Assembly: GCA_051294375.1 (NCBI GenBank)
Contig: CM119263.1
Coordinates: forward strand, 18,314,628-18,378,627
Length of the DNA stretch: 64,000 bases
Reading direction: 5' to 3'
Source: Paraspadella gotoi
Taxonomy: Eukaryota; Chaetognatha
The position numbers were made by a program, and so were the translations under genes. Shown here in pieces: positions 1-13,155 of the stretch; within the stretch, counting starts at the first letter, position 1, and each line of letters starts with the position of its first letter. Below the pieces are notes generated by a model. It searched no databases. It had not been told where the DNA came from and worked only from the letters and a program-made list of their open reading frames with translations.

Positions 1-970
1 AGAATGTGAAAATTGGATGTGTTTAGGAAAAATGGTCATAAAATATTGCTTTGATTCTAAATAATTTTGCAATGACAAATTATGTTCATTTTCTTTCTAT
101 TTCGTTGTTTTTTGTACAATTATAGAGAAAGACACAAGCTTTATTTCTTTGTGTACAACAATTTTTAATTTACCGCTGATGAAGGCTTACATAAGCGAAA
201 CATTGTCCTATGTAAAATAAAAAATACGTATGTACCCAAACAAAATAAACTTTGTCTTTCGCTAAACAAAATTGTAGGTTTTTCATTATTGTTATTATAA
301 AGATGTACTCATGTTTTAACATTCTTATTTTAAATGATTTTACTAATAATTTCTGAGAATTTGTTCATTTTTTGATTAAAAAATAAATAGAATTGCAGAA
401 GCGATCTAAGCGAAGGAGATAGGGTAATGGGTAAGGCGCTTATGCGTAAGTCACATAGCAATTATATTTTTTGGTAAAATCGATTATAAGGCTTGTATAA
501 AGTTAATTAACCTTATTAACAGCTTTTATAAGCTTATACATAGGATAGTTGATGCTTATGTGCGGCTCATGTACTTATGTCCGATTTTGCGTTAATTTTT
601 AGCAATTTTATGAAAGAAGTACTTACTTTTAAAATTAACTTCAACTATTTATCATAAACAGAGTTTTCTTTACACACTTTTTATTGATGAAAACCGGCGT
701 TTAGATTCTTTGTTTGGCTATATTCACTTAAAAAAGTGAACTTACCAGCTTTATGTGATATCAAATTTTGCGTTATTTTTGACATTTTTTGCATCAAATT
801 GCTTTATAAAATCGATAGACGGAAAGAATTGACGCGATGAATTTTCTTTTTTTGAATTATGGGCATATATTTATCAAATACCAAAAATTCAAGGGCGACA
901 AGAGTCATATATCATATCTTTAATTTATTGCTTCCGACGCTTAGTGGATACGGTATAATTGTAATTCAAT
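1..970. other. AT-rich flank without a recognised gene
   Basis: This is AT-rich sequence with no convincing reading frame; the only longer frame (859-1047) is AT-driven and has no splice or family signal. The one structured element is the hammerhead-like motif at 161-226. If that motif is genuine, the surrounding DNA could be the end of a Penelope-like retroelement, since such elements are known to carry hammerhead ribozymes, but no reverse transcriptase or GIY-YIG coding is visible. Confidence 0.5.
161..226 (+). ncRNA. Hammerhead-ribozyme-like motif (type I layout)
   Basis: The core boxes occur in the right order: CTGATGA at 176-182, GAAA at 197-200, and a GTC cleavage-type triplet at 205-207. 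Stem II can form between GCTT (185-188) and AAGC (193-196) with loop ACAT. A two-base stem III (AC/GT) closes a three-base loop, the short stem III described for hammerheads of Penelope-like elements. Stem I can form between TTTAC (169-173) and GTAAA (212-216), extended by A/T pairs, with a small internal loop beside the core. Two unpaired bases (A183, G184) between CTGATGA and stem II are irregular; one lost C after position 196 would explain one of them. It may be a degenerate or mis-sequenced copy. Confidence 0.42.
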
Positions 971-1006
971 TAATCATTAAAAATTTATCCAATCATTTAA
1001 TTAAAA

Positions 1007-1110
1007 CTATCTTGCCCACGACATTGGACAAGCTATGTTGGGTTTAGACCTCCGTCCTCTTACAAGATAATTATATTAATTATATAGCAAGGCTTTCAAT
1101 CAAGACTCTC
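1007..1110 (+). repeat. Dispersed ~105-bp repeat, copy A
   Basis: Shares the blocks CTATCTTG, TTGGACA, CTTACAAGATAAT and GGCTTTCAATCAAGACTCT with 17734-17850, the reverse strand of 46584-46691 and, in part, 41294-41347. The last two lie outside the 6-kb unit, so this is an independent dispersed family, perhaps part of a SINE or miniature transposon. No terminal repeats are evident. Confidence 0.6.
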
Positions 1111-1373
1111 TCACAGTCTAGTTTATTTATTCCCAGAGGTACGTGTGGCGCTTCGGCTAATCAATGAAATGGTATAATGTTTCAAAGAATGTTTCAATTG
1201 TTTAAAATATCATTACATTAAATTCGTGTTCGTCCTCGGCATCATCAGCCACTAACTTGACGTCGACATCGACGGTGTGCGAACTGCACAGTGCACAGTG
1301 CACAGTGTAGTGCACACGCCTTCGTCACTGTTGTCATTCTGTTCGACGTCGCGGTCGTCCTCAACGTCGTCGT

Positions 1374-1374
1374 C

Positions 1375-1427
<53 letters not shown>
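1374..1427. repeat. (GTC)n trinucleotide array; acidic frame on minus strand
   Basis: A nearly perfect GTC/GAC array. On the minus strand one frame gives about sixteen Asp residues followed by more Asp, Glu and Asn (EDDDVEDDRDVEQNDNSDEG) before losing its acidic character. The acidic bias beyond the pure array hints that it lies in coding sequence, but no splice sites or start support a specific exon. The alternative is a plain microsatellite with diverged edges. Confidence 0.55.
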
Positions 1428-2543
1428 AGATTTTGACCCCGAAAACGTTGGAGCGGAATGCGGAAGATTTGGAGTCTCTGGGGGCGGAAGAAGAGGAGAA
1501 GCCGGAAGAGGAAAGGGAGGAGAAAAAAAAGAGGAAAGAAAAGAGATGAACTACGAAGCTGACAACTCGGTTGGAGGAAAGGAAAAGAAGGTTGAAAAAA
1601 GGAAGAGAGAGAGAGGAAAGAACCTGTCGAACCTGTGAAACCTGACGAAGTGGAAAGAAAGAATCAGAAAGACAAGAAAGAAAAGTAAAGACGAGGCGAA
1701 AGAGATGAAAGAAAGAAAAAAGAAAAAAAGGAAAAAAAAAGAAAGAAAGAATAAGCACAGACAAGAAAGATAAAAGAACCGATCAACCACCAACCAACCA
1801 ACCAACCAACCAACCATCCAATGGATAAAAGAAAATACCAACTCTCAAGTGGAACCTGCCCAACCTGCCAAACCCGAAATGTTCTTTCCTTTCGTCTCGC
1901 TTCCGCTTTTTTCCTCCAGGATCGAATTTTCGCTAATAACGAAATCGGAAAGACCGAAATTCTTTTGGGCAAGCGAGTTCCCTATATATCGCGATAGGTT
2001 TTAACGAGAATTAAACCTAAACGTTCATTGATTTCAATTTCTAGACTTCAGTGTTTAATTAAATGTTCATTACGGCAAATTTCCGCCTTAGTTAGAGTTT
2101 TCATTGCGACCAAGTCGCAACCGTGAAAAAAAATTTGTTAAACTAATTACATAAAATTCGAACCGTTTTTTTTTTCTAATTTCGTTAGTTTTTTTTTTTT
2201 CGTTTCGGACGAATCTTGCTAAACCATTTGGGTCAAAATTTTATTAGGTTCCTTTAGTAAGCACGTTTCACCTGGCAGAAAAAAGGTATAATTTTTTAAT
2301 ATTAATTTAATTTTTTTTTATTTCTTTTTTCTCAAATGAAAACTTTTTTTCATTTGATTTTTATCTGTCAAACGTTGTTCTTTATCGGCGGTTTGTCTCG
2401 CTCTCTCTCGTTGTTTTCTCCCGCTCCGTCTCTTTTTTTTACCTTGTCACTCCCTCTCCCTCTCTCTCGATGGTCAAAACTAAATGAGGCAAAACAGAAA
2501 AAAATTTTTCCCTAGAAACTCATTGGTAGTCAACGGAAGGAGG

Positions 2544-2568
2544 NNNNNNNNNNNNNNNNNNNNNNNNN
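2544..2568. other. 25-N assembly gap
   Basis: Exactly 25 N. The left flank is the 6-kb unit, cut at the point where copies 2 and 3 continue; the right flank is the unrelated PEVK-like repeat. Confidence 0.95.
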
Positions 2569-5500
2569 ATTTTTTTGATAAAGAAATCATCACTGAAGAA
2601 ATTTCTCTGGCCAAAAAGTTACACTTACCACTGCTGCAGGTGGAATGTTGTGTGCAACCGAAGGTGCATTGATGAAAACCACAGAACTAAAGAAACTGAA
2701 ATGGAGGACAAACCCCAAAAGAAGTAGCAACACTAAACAAACTCAGTTGATGGAACCATCTCAACAAAAGAAATTGCGTACGCTATCTCTGTAGAAGTAA
2801 GAACGAGTTAATGAGCATTCCAACTAAAGAAGTCAAAAGTAAGTTGAGTGGATGTAGTTACAGGTTGAACACAGTTGAAAAATCAATGAAAGTACTCATC
2901 TTGGGGATCAGGAATTCGCTCTACAAGAAGAATAGAAAAGAAGTTTGAGCAGTAAGAAAAAGAAGTGATCCAGACACTGCTCAAGTGCAGTAGTAACTGA
3001 GGAGCAATTGGATTACAAGATTCCATGAAGAACGTGAAAAGACTGGGGAGATGTAGTTCAGACTAAACAAATTGCCCACAATGGATGTATCTCTTCTAGG
3101 CTAAGATTTCTCCAAACTGGTCAGATAGACAGTTTTTAAAAGAACAGAAGGCAATTATGTGAATATGGTATTACAAAAAGACAGAAATAAAGTGACGGCG
3201 AAGAAGAGGAAAGAAGTTTCATGACTCATATTTACCTATTTAATACAAGGGATCAAAAAGCAACTAATGGGTCAAAGAAGTTGTACCAACTGAGGACAGA
3301 GGTTAAGGAAATAGTATCAACAAGAATCAGAGAAGTCTTTGAGAAACGAATTAACCAACTAAACGAAAGTATCTCTACAGAGGAAACTGTGGTTCTTCAA
3401 AAAGAGTCACTTCTTGAACAGAAAGGTGACATCACTAATGCTCAGGTAGATGTTGTTACAATGCTGGTGGTGCAGTTGATGAATGGTAAGCCACAAACTA
3501 AAAAATTGAAAAAGAAGCGAATTGGAAAAAGGAGTTAAAGTGATTTAACACAAATTACTCACAAATTTCAAGTATGGAAAGTGAAAAGACAGTGGGATGA
3601 TGCTGTTCCAACTAAACAAATAGCTCCAACAATGAAGTTTCTTTCTGGTTTTAAACTGTTCAAACTTCTGATTAAGGTGGACGGTTTTAAAAGCAAAATA
3701 AAGGGCCTATTAAGGATTTAACCTCAAACAAAAAAAAGAAAAGAAGTTGAAGCTGAAGTGATTTTAAAGCAACTCTACTTTACAAACTTTAATAGAAGTG
3801 ATAACAACAAAGGCCACCCAATGGGGGTCAGAGAAGTTGGTATCAACTGAGGGTAAACTTAAGGAAATAGCTTCCAACAAAGAACAGGAAGAAATTTTTT
3901 GAGAAAGAGAAGTCACTCAAACTAAAGGAAAATACTGGACAAAAAATGATACCACCATTCAGCGTGGATGTTGTTGTACTACTGAAGGTGCAGATTGAGG
4001 AAAAGACACCAACAAGAAAACAGAAAAGGAAGAGAAACATTTAAAACAAAAAACAACTTTGGTAGATCGAACAATCTCAGCGATAAGATGAAGTCAACCG
4101 TCTGCTGTTAAGTAGAAATGATAAAAGTGAGTAAAGGAGAAATTGATGAAAGAATGCGCGAAAAGAAGTAAAGATGGTATCAAATAGAAGTTGCAGCAAC
4201 AATAAAAGTTTGTCAACTGCTACAAGACTTCTCCAACTTTTGATTCAGGTGATATTATCCCGAGCAACTGAACCTTGAGGAATATGCTATTACAAAAAAG
4301 ATAGAAAAAGAATCAATCCAGGGGTCACAATTGAAGAAGCAGATCATACAAAAACAGAAGAGGTTTTTTGGATCAAAGAAGTTACGAAGAAAGAAATTTC
4401 CTTTGACATAAATTGACCAAACAACCTGCGCCAATGTTGTAAGCTTCAACTAAAGGACTGAAAAATAGGTATGCAAAAAAAAGAGCTACAGTCATATTGT
4501 GGTTCCAACGAAAAGCCACGGTTGAAAAAAAATTTATAAGAAAAATAGGAGTGTCAACCTTTGGACCAAAGTAAAAAAGTGACGGAGGGTGTTATTTGAT
4601 GCTAAGCATAACAATAAAGGAGTAAAAGAGATAGAGGAAGTTTTGTATGAGCCGACTAACTTGCTTCTGGAAATGAGGTTTTTTACTGAATCAAACCTCT
4701 CCAACTCAGGTAGAGGATTAGCAGCTACAAAAGGTCCTATAAAAGAAAAGATATGAACAGTAGGAGAAAGCTGAAAAAAAAGCTACAGCAGTGAACACTA
4801 TCTTGAAACATTGATAGAAAATGATTACTGCAAACCACACATGGTCAAGAAATTGTAACTAACTGAAGGCGAAGATGAGGAAGGTTGTCACAAAAAGAAA
4901 GACTAAAAGTTTTTTCAAAAAGATTACTCTAATGAGGAAAGTTTTCTCCTGAAGCGGAACTATGACTACCAGACTACTCTGCAGCAGCTTGGAACTGGTA
5001 TTTAGCCTTACTAAAATTGCTCGTGGTAAAATCATGCCTGCACCAAAGAGACAGAAAAGAGGAATTGCTAAATAAAGAGGGAAGCAATAGTACCTAGCAA
5101 AACTGAGTTTTGCAGAAACTATCTCTCACAGAAATATTTCAGACCAACTCTTACAACCAAGTTGATGTGAAAATCAACAGAGCTCCTGAAGGGAAGTAAA
5201 AAGAAATGGAGATTATAGCGCCAACTGAAAGATTTTCTACAATCAGTCCTTTTGAGGTAGAAAACTGACACTTCTGGAAGAAAAGATGATCTCCCAGCAA
5301 CCAAAGGTCTTTTATAAAGATGTTTCAAAAGAGACCAGAGTTGAACCAAAAGTGGTAGAATAAAAGGAGACGTGACTCCTAACTTTACAACTTGATTGAG
5401 ATGATCTCAACACAGGAAACCCAATTTAAGCCAAGGAAGTAGACAACAAGAAGGAAGTTGTGGAAGTTGCCACAACAAAGGAACAGAAGGGTTTTAAAAA

Positions 5501-8500
5501 AGAAACTGTAATCGCCAAAAGGAAATTGTGGATGGAAATATACCAAGTATTGCAAGCAATTGACAAAAATGAACCTCAAAGGAGATTAAAAAAGGAATAA
5601 ATACCTTGAAAAGCAAAGGAAAGAGAAGATATTTGAACCAACCAAACAGTAGGGTCATGGTAACATCTCAACGAAAGTTAGCCACTCCAACTTCTGAAGC
5701 AGCAACAGGAAAGAAGATTACAAATCTAAAGAAGACGTTAAATCCAAAAGTAGAGGATAAAATATTGGACAGTGACTCCTACTTTGAAAGTTTTGGTTGG
5801 AGTTATAGCCAAAGGCTACGCAATCTGGAAAGGAAGTTGGGACAAGTAAAAGTGGAGCTATAGGGTTGCCTACCAACGGAAGGAACTGACAGCGTTGCTC
5901 CTGACAAAAATAGATCAAACCACTGCACAAGTTGAAAATACGCAACCAACTAAAGTGGCCGGGACAAAAAGTGAACCTCTATAAAAACTGAAAAAGAAAT
6001 AAAAACCTTTGAAAAAGAAGAAGTAGGGGTGTAAAGACAACAGAAACCATAGTGACGGAACCCATCTCAAACAGAAAAATTATTACTATCAACCAAAAAC
6101 TCTGCAAGGTTGATGTATAAACGACAGAAGGAGAATTGATTAAGCATTTCACTAAGCAAGTGAAAAAAAAGTGAAGATAGAGATTACCCACTAACAATTG
6201 TTTTCCACACTATCAGTTCTCCTGCTGAGTATAAAATGGTGACACTTCTACTAGTAATAGAGTGATTTAGCGTAACCCAAGGTCCTTTTAAAGAAGACGT
6301 TATAACAAAAGTCAACAAGGAATAACCCAAAAGGAGAGGAAAAAACTTGGACATGAGCCCCTATTATTCCAAACTTGATTGGAGTGAACACAAGGAGGAT
6401 GCAGTTATTAAAGTTTGTCAAACAAGAAAACTGAAGGAGGTTTATGAAAATGTTGCTTCTACCGAAAGGGTTGCTCCTGACAAACTATCACCAACCACGG
6501 CACAGCTGGAATGGAATGGACCAACTAAGGGTATGACAAGAAGTGAACTACTAAAACTGAAAATGAAAAAAAGATGATTTTAGAAGCAGTTAACCAACAA
6601 AAAACCTATGGTCCAGGTAACCATCTCAAAGAAAGTTAGTATCAGCATACTTCTGCACAAGTTGAATGGACGTAAAACGACTGAGGAGCAATTGATGTAC
6701 GGCTTTCAAATCAAAAGAAGATAAGAAGAAAAGTGAAATCAGAGTGCAACTGAGGCAAGTTGCTTCTAAAATGTTATTTCCTGAGTATAAAACTGTGTCA
6801 ACTTCTGCTGAGATAGATGATTTAGCTCTAACGAAAAGGCTTTGAAGAAGATGTTACAACACAGAATTAAAAAAAGAAGTTGAGTAAAAGAAGAAACAGA
6901 GAGAGTGCTCCAACTTTACAACTTTGATAGGGGTAAATTCCAACTAAGGCAAGGGATTAAGTAAGGTAAAAGAGAACAAGTGAAGGTAAGCAGGAGTTGC
7001 CCAACAAAAGAAACTGAAATAGTTCCCGACAAGTAGTTGGCCTACAGAGAAGCTTCTCCTGAGAAAAGCTTGAAAAAATCTATGCAAAACTAGATAGAAA
7101 TTGAACTACTGATGTGGCATTTGATAAATATGAACCTACAATGATCTTGAAAAACAAAAAAACCTGAAGGAAAGAGGAAACTGTTAAATCCACACAAAAA
7201 ACTATGAGTCAACACAAAATTAGCATTACCGTACCTCTGACAAGTTGGATGGAGTAAAACGACTGTAGGAGGCAATTGGATATAGGGCCTTTCTAACGAA
7301 AGGTGAGTGAAAAAAAAGTGAAGATAGTCTTTTTGCAAAGAACAAGGTGCTTCCACAATATTATTTCAACTGGATATAACTGTGCCAACTATGATTGATT
7401 AGCAGCAATCGCAAAGGTCTTAGAGAAGATTTACAATGAATAGATTCAGAATGGAAAAAACAGAGAAAGTGGTCTCTACTTTGCAAACTTTGAATTGGAG
7501 TGATCACAACACAAGTCAATCCAACTAAAACCAAGTACAAGGAATTTTTACAAGTGAAGGTGGCAGTAAAGAGGCTGCCACAACAAGAGACTGAAAATTA
7601 GTTTTTGAGAAAGAATTTGCTCCTTCTGAAAAGTATCTCTCAGCTAAATATCGCAAAACAACTGCTCAGGTTGACAGACTAGCACCAACTAATGTAGAAT
7701 TGATACAGTGAACGCCCAAGGAAGTGAAGAAAAATTAAACAGGAAAAGAAGAGGAAGTAGAAGCCTTTTAACACAACAGAAAAAAAAATGCTAGAGGTGC
7801 ATCTCAACAGAAAAATACTATCTCAACCTCTGCAAAGTTAGTATGTAAAAACTACTGAAGGAGCAATTGATATAGGGTTTAACAAGGATGATAAAAGAAA
7901 CTGAAGAAATGATGTCAATGTTAAAGTTGCTTCACAATAACAGTTTCTGCTGATTATAAAGAATTGCTCCCACAGAGGAAGATGTCTAAGGAAAACCAAC
8001 ACAAACAGCTGTGGAATGGATAGCCAATAGGTAAAGTAACTAGTAAGGAACTGAAAAAGAAATAAAATTGAAAGAAGAGGAAATAGATACTATAACGCCA
8101 ACAAAAAAAGTATTGTCAAGAGTGTCTACAGAAAATTGCAGCACCAACCTCGGCCCAAGTGAAACAACTGCAGACAATTTGATCATAGGTATTTCCACCA
8201 AGGAGTGACAAAAACTGAAGAAAGTAAATGTTAGCGTTACTACCAAATAGGTTCGCTGCTTACTATAAAACTTCTGCGAGAATAGATGATTTTCAGGACT
8301 GAAAGTCTTTAAAGAGAATGTTACCACAGAAGACACATGGCTGGAGTGACAACAAAAGCATCAAAAATTGGTGCAGGAACAGCAACAAGTTGAGGGTGCG
8401 TTATGGAAGTTTTCCAAACTGAAGGGTTTTGAGAAGAAGTTGCTTCCCACAGGGGGAAGCTGCCCTGGGAAAAACCAGTACAAACCATGTGGCTGGTAGA

Positions 8501-11500
8501 GTAGGTAAGAGTCACTATAAGGCACCTGAAAGGAAAATAGAATTGGAATAAAAGAAGAGGAAGGAGAATACTGTAGCACGCAACAGAAAAAAGTATTGTC
8601 AAGGTGCATATAACAACAAGAAAAATTAGAGCACCGGGACCCGCCAGTAAAAACGACTGTAGGAGGAATTGATTTAGGCTATTAACAAAATGAGTGAAAG
8701 AGGAAGTAAAAGTAGTCTGCAAAAAACAATTGGCCACACCCAGCGATATTTTCTCTAACTATGAAACTAACAACCGTTCATTCAAGAAAAGCATAGGATC
8801 ACCATCTCTGTAGAAGCTCCAGAAGTGATAAGATCATGATATAAGCATTCCAATGAGGTTAAGTGAAGTGAAACTGGAGGCAGTACAACTGAAAGTTTAT
8901 CTCAACGGTTGGTATTATTTTTGAAAACCTAACTGAACCAACATTGCTGAATTGAGGACAAAAAAGCAACAAAGGTCCTTTTCAAAGAAGATACAAACAA
9001 TAAAAGGATTTGGAAGGAGAAAGGAGCATGAAGGAAAAACCAACTGAATCAAACTCTGGTACAAAAATGCTGGATTCTACAAAAATTGTGCCACTTTTAA
9101 ATGGGTAATAAAAATGGTGACAACTGAACCAGGATTGGATGGAAAGAAAGAACAAATGAAATCAAGAAAACCAACAGTAGTAGTCTCCACAGACCAAAAA
9201 AAGCAACCAACAACTGTTCAAAACATAGAAGAGTTTCGTGACTAGAGGCCTTCCACTGGAAAGAATAGGGAAATTAATAACGGAGAGCAATTTGTGCCAC
9301 ACTACATAGCAAAAATAACAAAAAATAAGCCACATTTGCAAGTAGCAATTGAAGCACTAAAGGCCTAACTAGAAGAAGGATGACCTCTATTATACTGAAA
9401 GAAAAGATGAAGAGATTACGCAACAAACCAACTCTATAGAGAGAGTTTCTGAAGCAACCAAACAACCAAAAAATCATCAACTGTAAAAGAAAATTACAAC
9501 CCACTAAAGATACTGAACGAAAATATCAGATAGAAAAAAGAGCCTCCTGAGCTACTCCAAAACGGGAAGATTTACAATGACAAAAAGATTTTTCCATTAC
9601 AATACAATGTGAGGAATAGTTCAAGAAGTTTCTGAATTTAAAGACAGATACATAACATTTTCTCAAGAATTGCAGTGAAGACACAAAGGTAACAGGCTAT
9701 AGCAAGTAAAACCCAAGGGGGAGACTGAAAAAGCAGTGAAAGAAAAAAAGGAGCAGCTACTGATACTACTCGTAAAAAAATACTGCAACCAAAGAAGTTT
9801 TTCCTGAAAAAAAGACAAAAACTCAGCTCAGGTTCAAGCTGCATTAGTGTGACTAAAAGTGCTGTACAGGAAAGTATGCAACTTCAGAAGCTCAAATAGA
9901 AGTAACCAAGAAAGAAAAAATATTATAAAGATGCAGAGAAAGACGACAACCAACTTGAGATACAATATCACCAGCAATAACAGGTGGAACAACAGAAGTT
10001 GCCTGTAGAAATTAAAGGCAACTGTTGAAAGTAAAAGTGGAAGGAATGGCTAAGAAAAACAGGATACTGAGGCAAACTTCCAACGAAAGAATATTTACTT
10101 TAAAGAGAGTTATACTGGACAAAGAATTACAACAGCCACTGTGAAGGAGCAAGAAGTGCTGCAACAGAAATTGCTGCTGAGGAAAGAAACCTACTGAAAA
10201 TTTGAAAAAAAGTACAGTAAAGGCAGACAACAAAAAAGGCCAACAGTAATGAAAAAGTAAACGCAAACAATTAAGTTTTTACTGTGAAAACAGATAAACA
10301 ACTGAATATGGCAAGAAGTGCTTGGGACGCAAGTACTATGGACAGAAAAGTGAATCAACAAGAGTAACTAAAGAAGAAAGAAACGTACTAAAGCCAACTG
10401 TCCACTGGGATATTTATTACACAGAAGAAAGTTTTTCCTGAAGAACAGTACTTGCACAGGTGTTGTTGAAGAAGAAAATGCAACTATGGTAACTGAAAGA
10501 GAAATGTACAAAAAAAGATCAAGCTGTAACAGGCAAACTCTATAACAGAGCTTAGTTACCAAAGAGTTTTCCTGATAAAAACTGTCGGGAACAAAAGTTC
10601 TGTAAAGGAAAGTGAACCTACTGAAGAGGCTGAAAGAGAAAAAACAAGCGAAAGAAAAAAAACCACTGCACACACAGTTCACCAGGAATGTTGTACTATA
10701 CCAGACAAATTTTAATCCTGATACAGAGCCTTACAACTACTAGAATGGGCAGCAAAAGTAACTATGACAAAGGCCATGCTGAAGACGAAAAACCTCCTTG
10801 AGACACAAAAAAAGTGAGAAGATAAACGAAGAAGGAAACTGAATCGACTCCATTTAGAAGATTTTCAAACATCAGCTCAATGCAGGAAGAGTTGGTGACT
10901 GATATAGTTTTTGACAGATAGAGAATCAACAAAGGAAACGATAAAGGAAGTAACATCAAAAAGAGGCCATCTGAATTAACGATTTATGACAACAAAGATT
11001 GTTTCTTCTGATACTATATAACAACAGAAAGTTTAGCTAAGGAAGATTGAACCCACTATTAGAAGCTAAAAAAGAGATAAACAAAAAAACGAAGAAATAA
11101 CTCGAGCAAACGCCAACAGTAAATTTAGTATGCTACAAAAATGTTTTCTACAAAGAAACTTAAGATAACAACTGCACTAGAGGGTGCTGTCGAAAGAAGC
11201 AAGTCAACCAGTCAAAATTGATAGAGAAAGTGACAGAGACAAAGCAAGCACAACAGAGCCAACTCTATTCAGAAGTGTTTTCGGGGTTACCCAAGAAATT
11301 TTTCCTGACAAAAAATATACACCAACCTCTGGTAAGATGCAGAACTAACCTGTGACAGTTACCCAGTCTGGGTAGCAAGCAAACAAGGGTGAGTGAGAAC
11401 AATTTTACCTGGGAACAGGAAGCTGGAGGCCACTAAGCCAAGTTTAATAGATAAGTAACATCAACAGGCCAAAGGTTTTTTCTGAAGAAAAGCTAACTAA

Positions 11501-13155
11501 AAATGCCTGAAAAAAAACTAACAGAGAAGAAAAACAGGCAAAACTGAGCCTACACAAAACAGAGTTCATTTATTGGTAACAGATAGAGGTTTATCCGATA
11601 AAAAAGTGTCAAACAATTCTTCTATAGTACCAGTAACAAAGGATTGGCTGAAGACGTCAACAACTAGAGAGAAAGAGTGCGAGAGAAACAACAGAGGAAA
11701 TCTTGACTGGGCCAACAGTAACAGAAAGAGTGTCCTATCTAGAGACATTGTCTCTGACAAAAAATTAAAAACAACGGCACATTCCAAGAAGTGTTGACAC
11801 TGTATTTCCTTTGAGAAAGTTGAAATCCACGAAGATGAGGAATTAGAAATGACTAAGGAATTTGCTTATAAAAAAAACTAACAAACGCCTTCTGATTTAA
11901 CATCTCACATAGAGAAAGTATCGTAAGTAAACTGACTAGAGAGTCTGAAGAAAGATACAGAAAAGATAAAGAAGGAACATTTTATCCTACGCGTAAGAAT
12001 TACAATAAAACTGACAATTAAAAAAAGGTTACACATAGAAGGCAAACCAACTATGGAGAGGAAACAGAAATAACACAGAAAAGGGAAGCAGTTTACAAGC
12101 CAACTCCTAAAGAAAAAGTTATTGGAACAGGTGGTTTACCTTGGAAAATACTCCAACTGAGTCTTTCCAATTATTAGTCGTGTAACTAAAGGAAGTATTT
12201 GAGGGTAAAGTACAGACAACATCGCAAAGAAGTTGGTGATGAAAAAAGAAGAGTCAAAATCAACGTCAAGTTCAGGAAGTTGAACAACACAGAGCTGCAA
12301 CTCTGGAGGGTATAATAACTGGAGCAACTGAAAGAGAATAACAGAAGCAAAACACAAGTACAACCAAGACAATTCCAATAGAAAGATTTACTGCAACTCA
12401 GAAAGCCAAACCGAAACAGTTTCTGTTAAAAAATGTTTACACAGAAGTTATGTTTAAGGTAGATAAAATCCACTAAGGATGCTGAAACAGTGTAAACAGC
12501 AAAAAGAAAAAGAGCAAGCTGACAGTCCAACTGTTGGATTTACTCACACAAGAAAATGTATCCAACAATATCTCATAAGACAGGAGCAAAAAATGTAAAC
12601 CAGGGAATGGAAACGCCAGACAGAGAACAATGCGACAACATGTCAAGGTCAATAAAACGAAGTATCAGCAACCATGGAAGTTTTTTACCGGACAAAAAAT
12701 AGTATCAACTGCAAAGGTTCAAGAAGTAAGTTGCAACTGAAGTGCTTATCGAGGAAGGAAACCACTGAGTTATTCCAAGTGAAAGACAAAGAAACTTTAG
12801 TAAATGTTCCAACAACTAGCATATCTTTTAAGGAAAATCTTTCAACATATTTACACATGTGAAAAAGTTACAGCAACAGAAAGTACAGCTGAGAAAGGAA
12901 AGCTTCTTGGAGACGGAAAAAAAAGTAACAAAAAAAAGAGCAAATCACAACCCAGCCGTTTTTCTGATAAAGTTTTAAAACATCTGCTCAGGTAAGGGTA
13001 CAAAAAATTACAGTTACAAAAGGCCTGGATCAAGAAACCAAAAAAGAGACAGAAAGAGAGTGGTTTGGAGCCCAAGTGGAAAAGCAAGTTGAAACAAAGA
13101 CAAAAGCTGCTGGCAACGACTGAAGAAGCAGAAGAAGTGAATCTCAACAGAAATA
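2569..13155 (+). repeat. Coding-like Lys/Glu/Thr/Val/Pro tandem repeat, frames broken (PEVK-like)
   Basis: About 10.6 kb of A-rich plus-strand DNA made of recurring phrases. In 2.6-9 kb, phrases such as GGAGCAATTGAT, AAAGGTCCTT and ACTTTACAACTTTGA recur roughly every 550-590 bases (for example near 6125, 6684, 7265 and 7855), so the unit is about 185-195 codons. In 9-13 kb other phrases recur, such as GTTTTTCCTGAA followed by ACTGCACAGGT. Translated piecewise, units read like VASTERVAPDKLSPTTAQLE and VFPEKK, rich in K, E, T, V, P and A. This resembles PEVK spring regions of titin/sallimus-type muscle proteins or MAP1B/futsch-like repeats. No immunoglobulin domain is visible to decide. No frame stays open beyond about 105 codons, so it is either an expressed exon with many sequencing indels or a decayed copy. 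Similar indels elsewhere favour the former. Confidence 0.5.

Larger units (their letters stand above)
970..2543 (+). repeat. Copy 1 (partial) of the 6-kb repeat unit
   Basis: This segment matches 17690-19435 and 27245-29570 in the same order: a 105-base dispersed repeat, a palindromic GCACAGTGCACAGT stretch, a (GTC)n array, purine-rich GAAA DNA, an (ACCA)n stretch, then T-rich DNA ending in GTCAACGGAAGGAGG at the gap. It has fewer stray bases than the other copies. A short stretch at 1920-1999 follows a polypyrimidine-CAG and is open in two frames, so an exon there is possible but unproven. The copy stops at the 25-N gap. Confidence 0.7.

Noticed and set aside
1252-1764. 170-codon minus-strand frame with poly-Asp
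   Set aside because: Most of it is Phe/Ser/Leu translation of purine-rich DNA; only the acidic stretch is of interest and is reported as an array.
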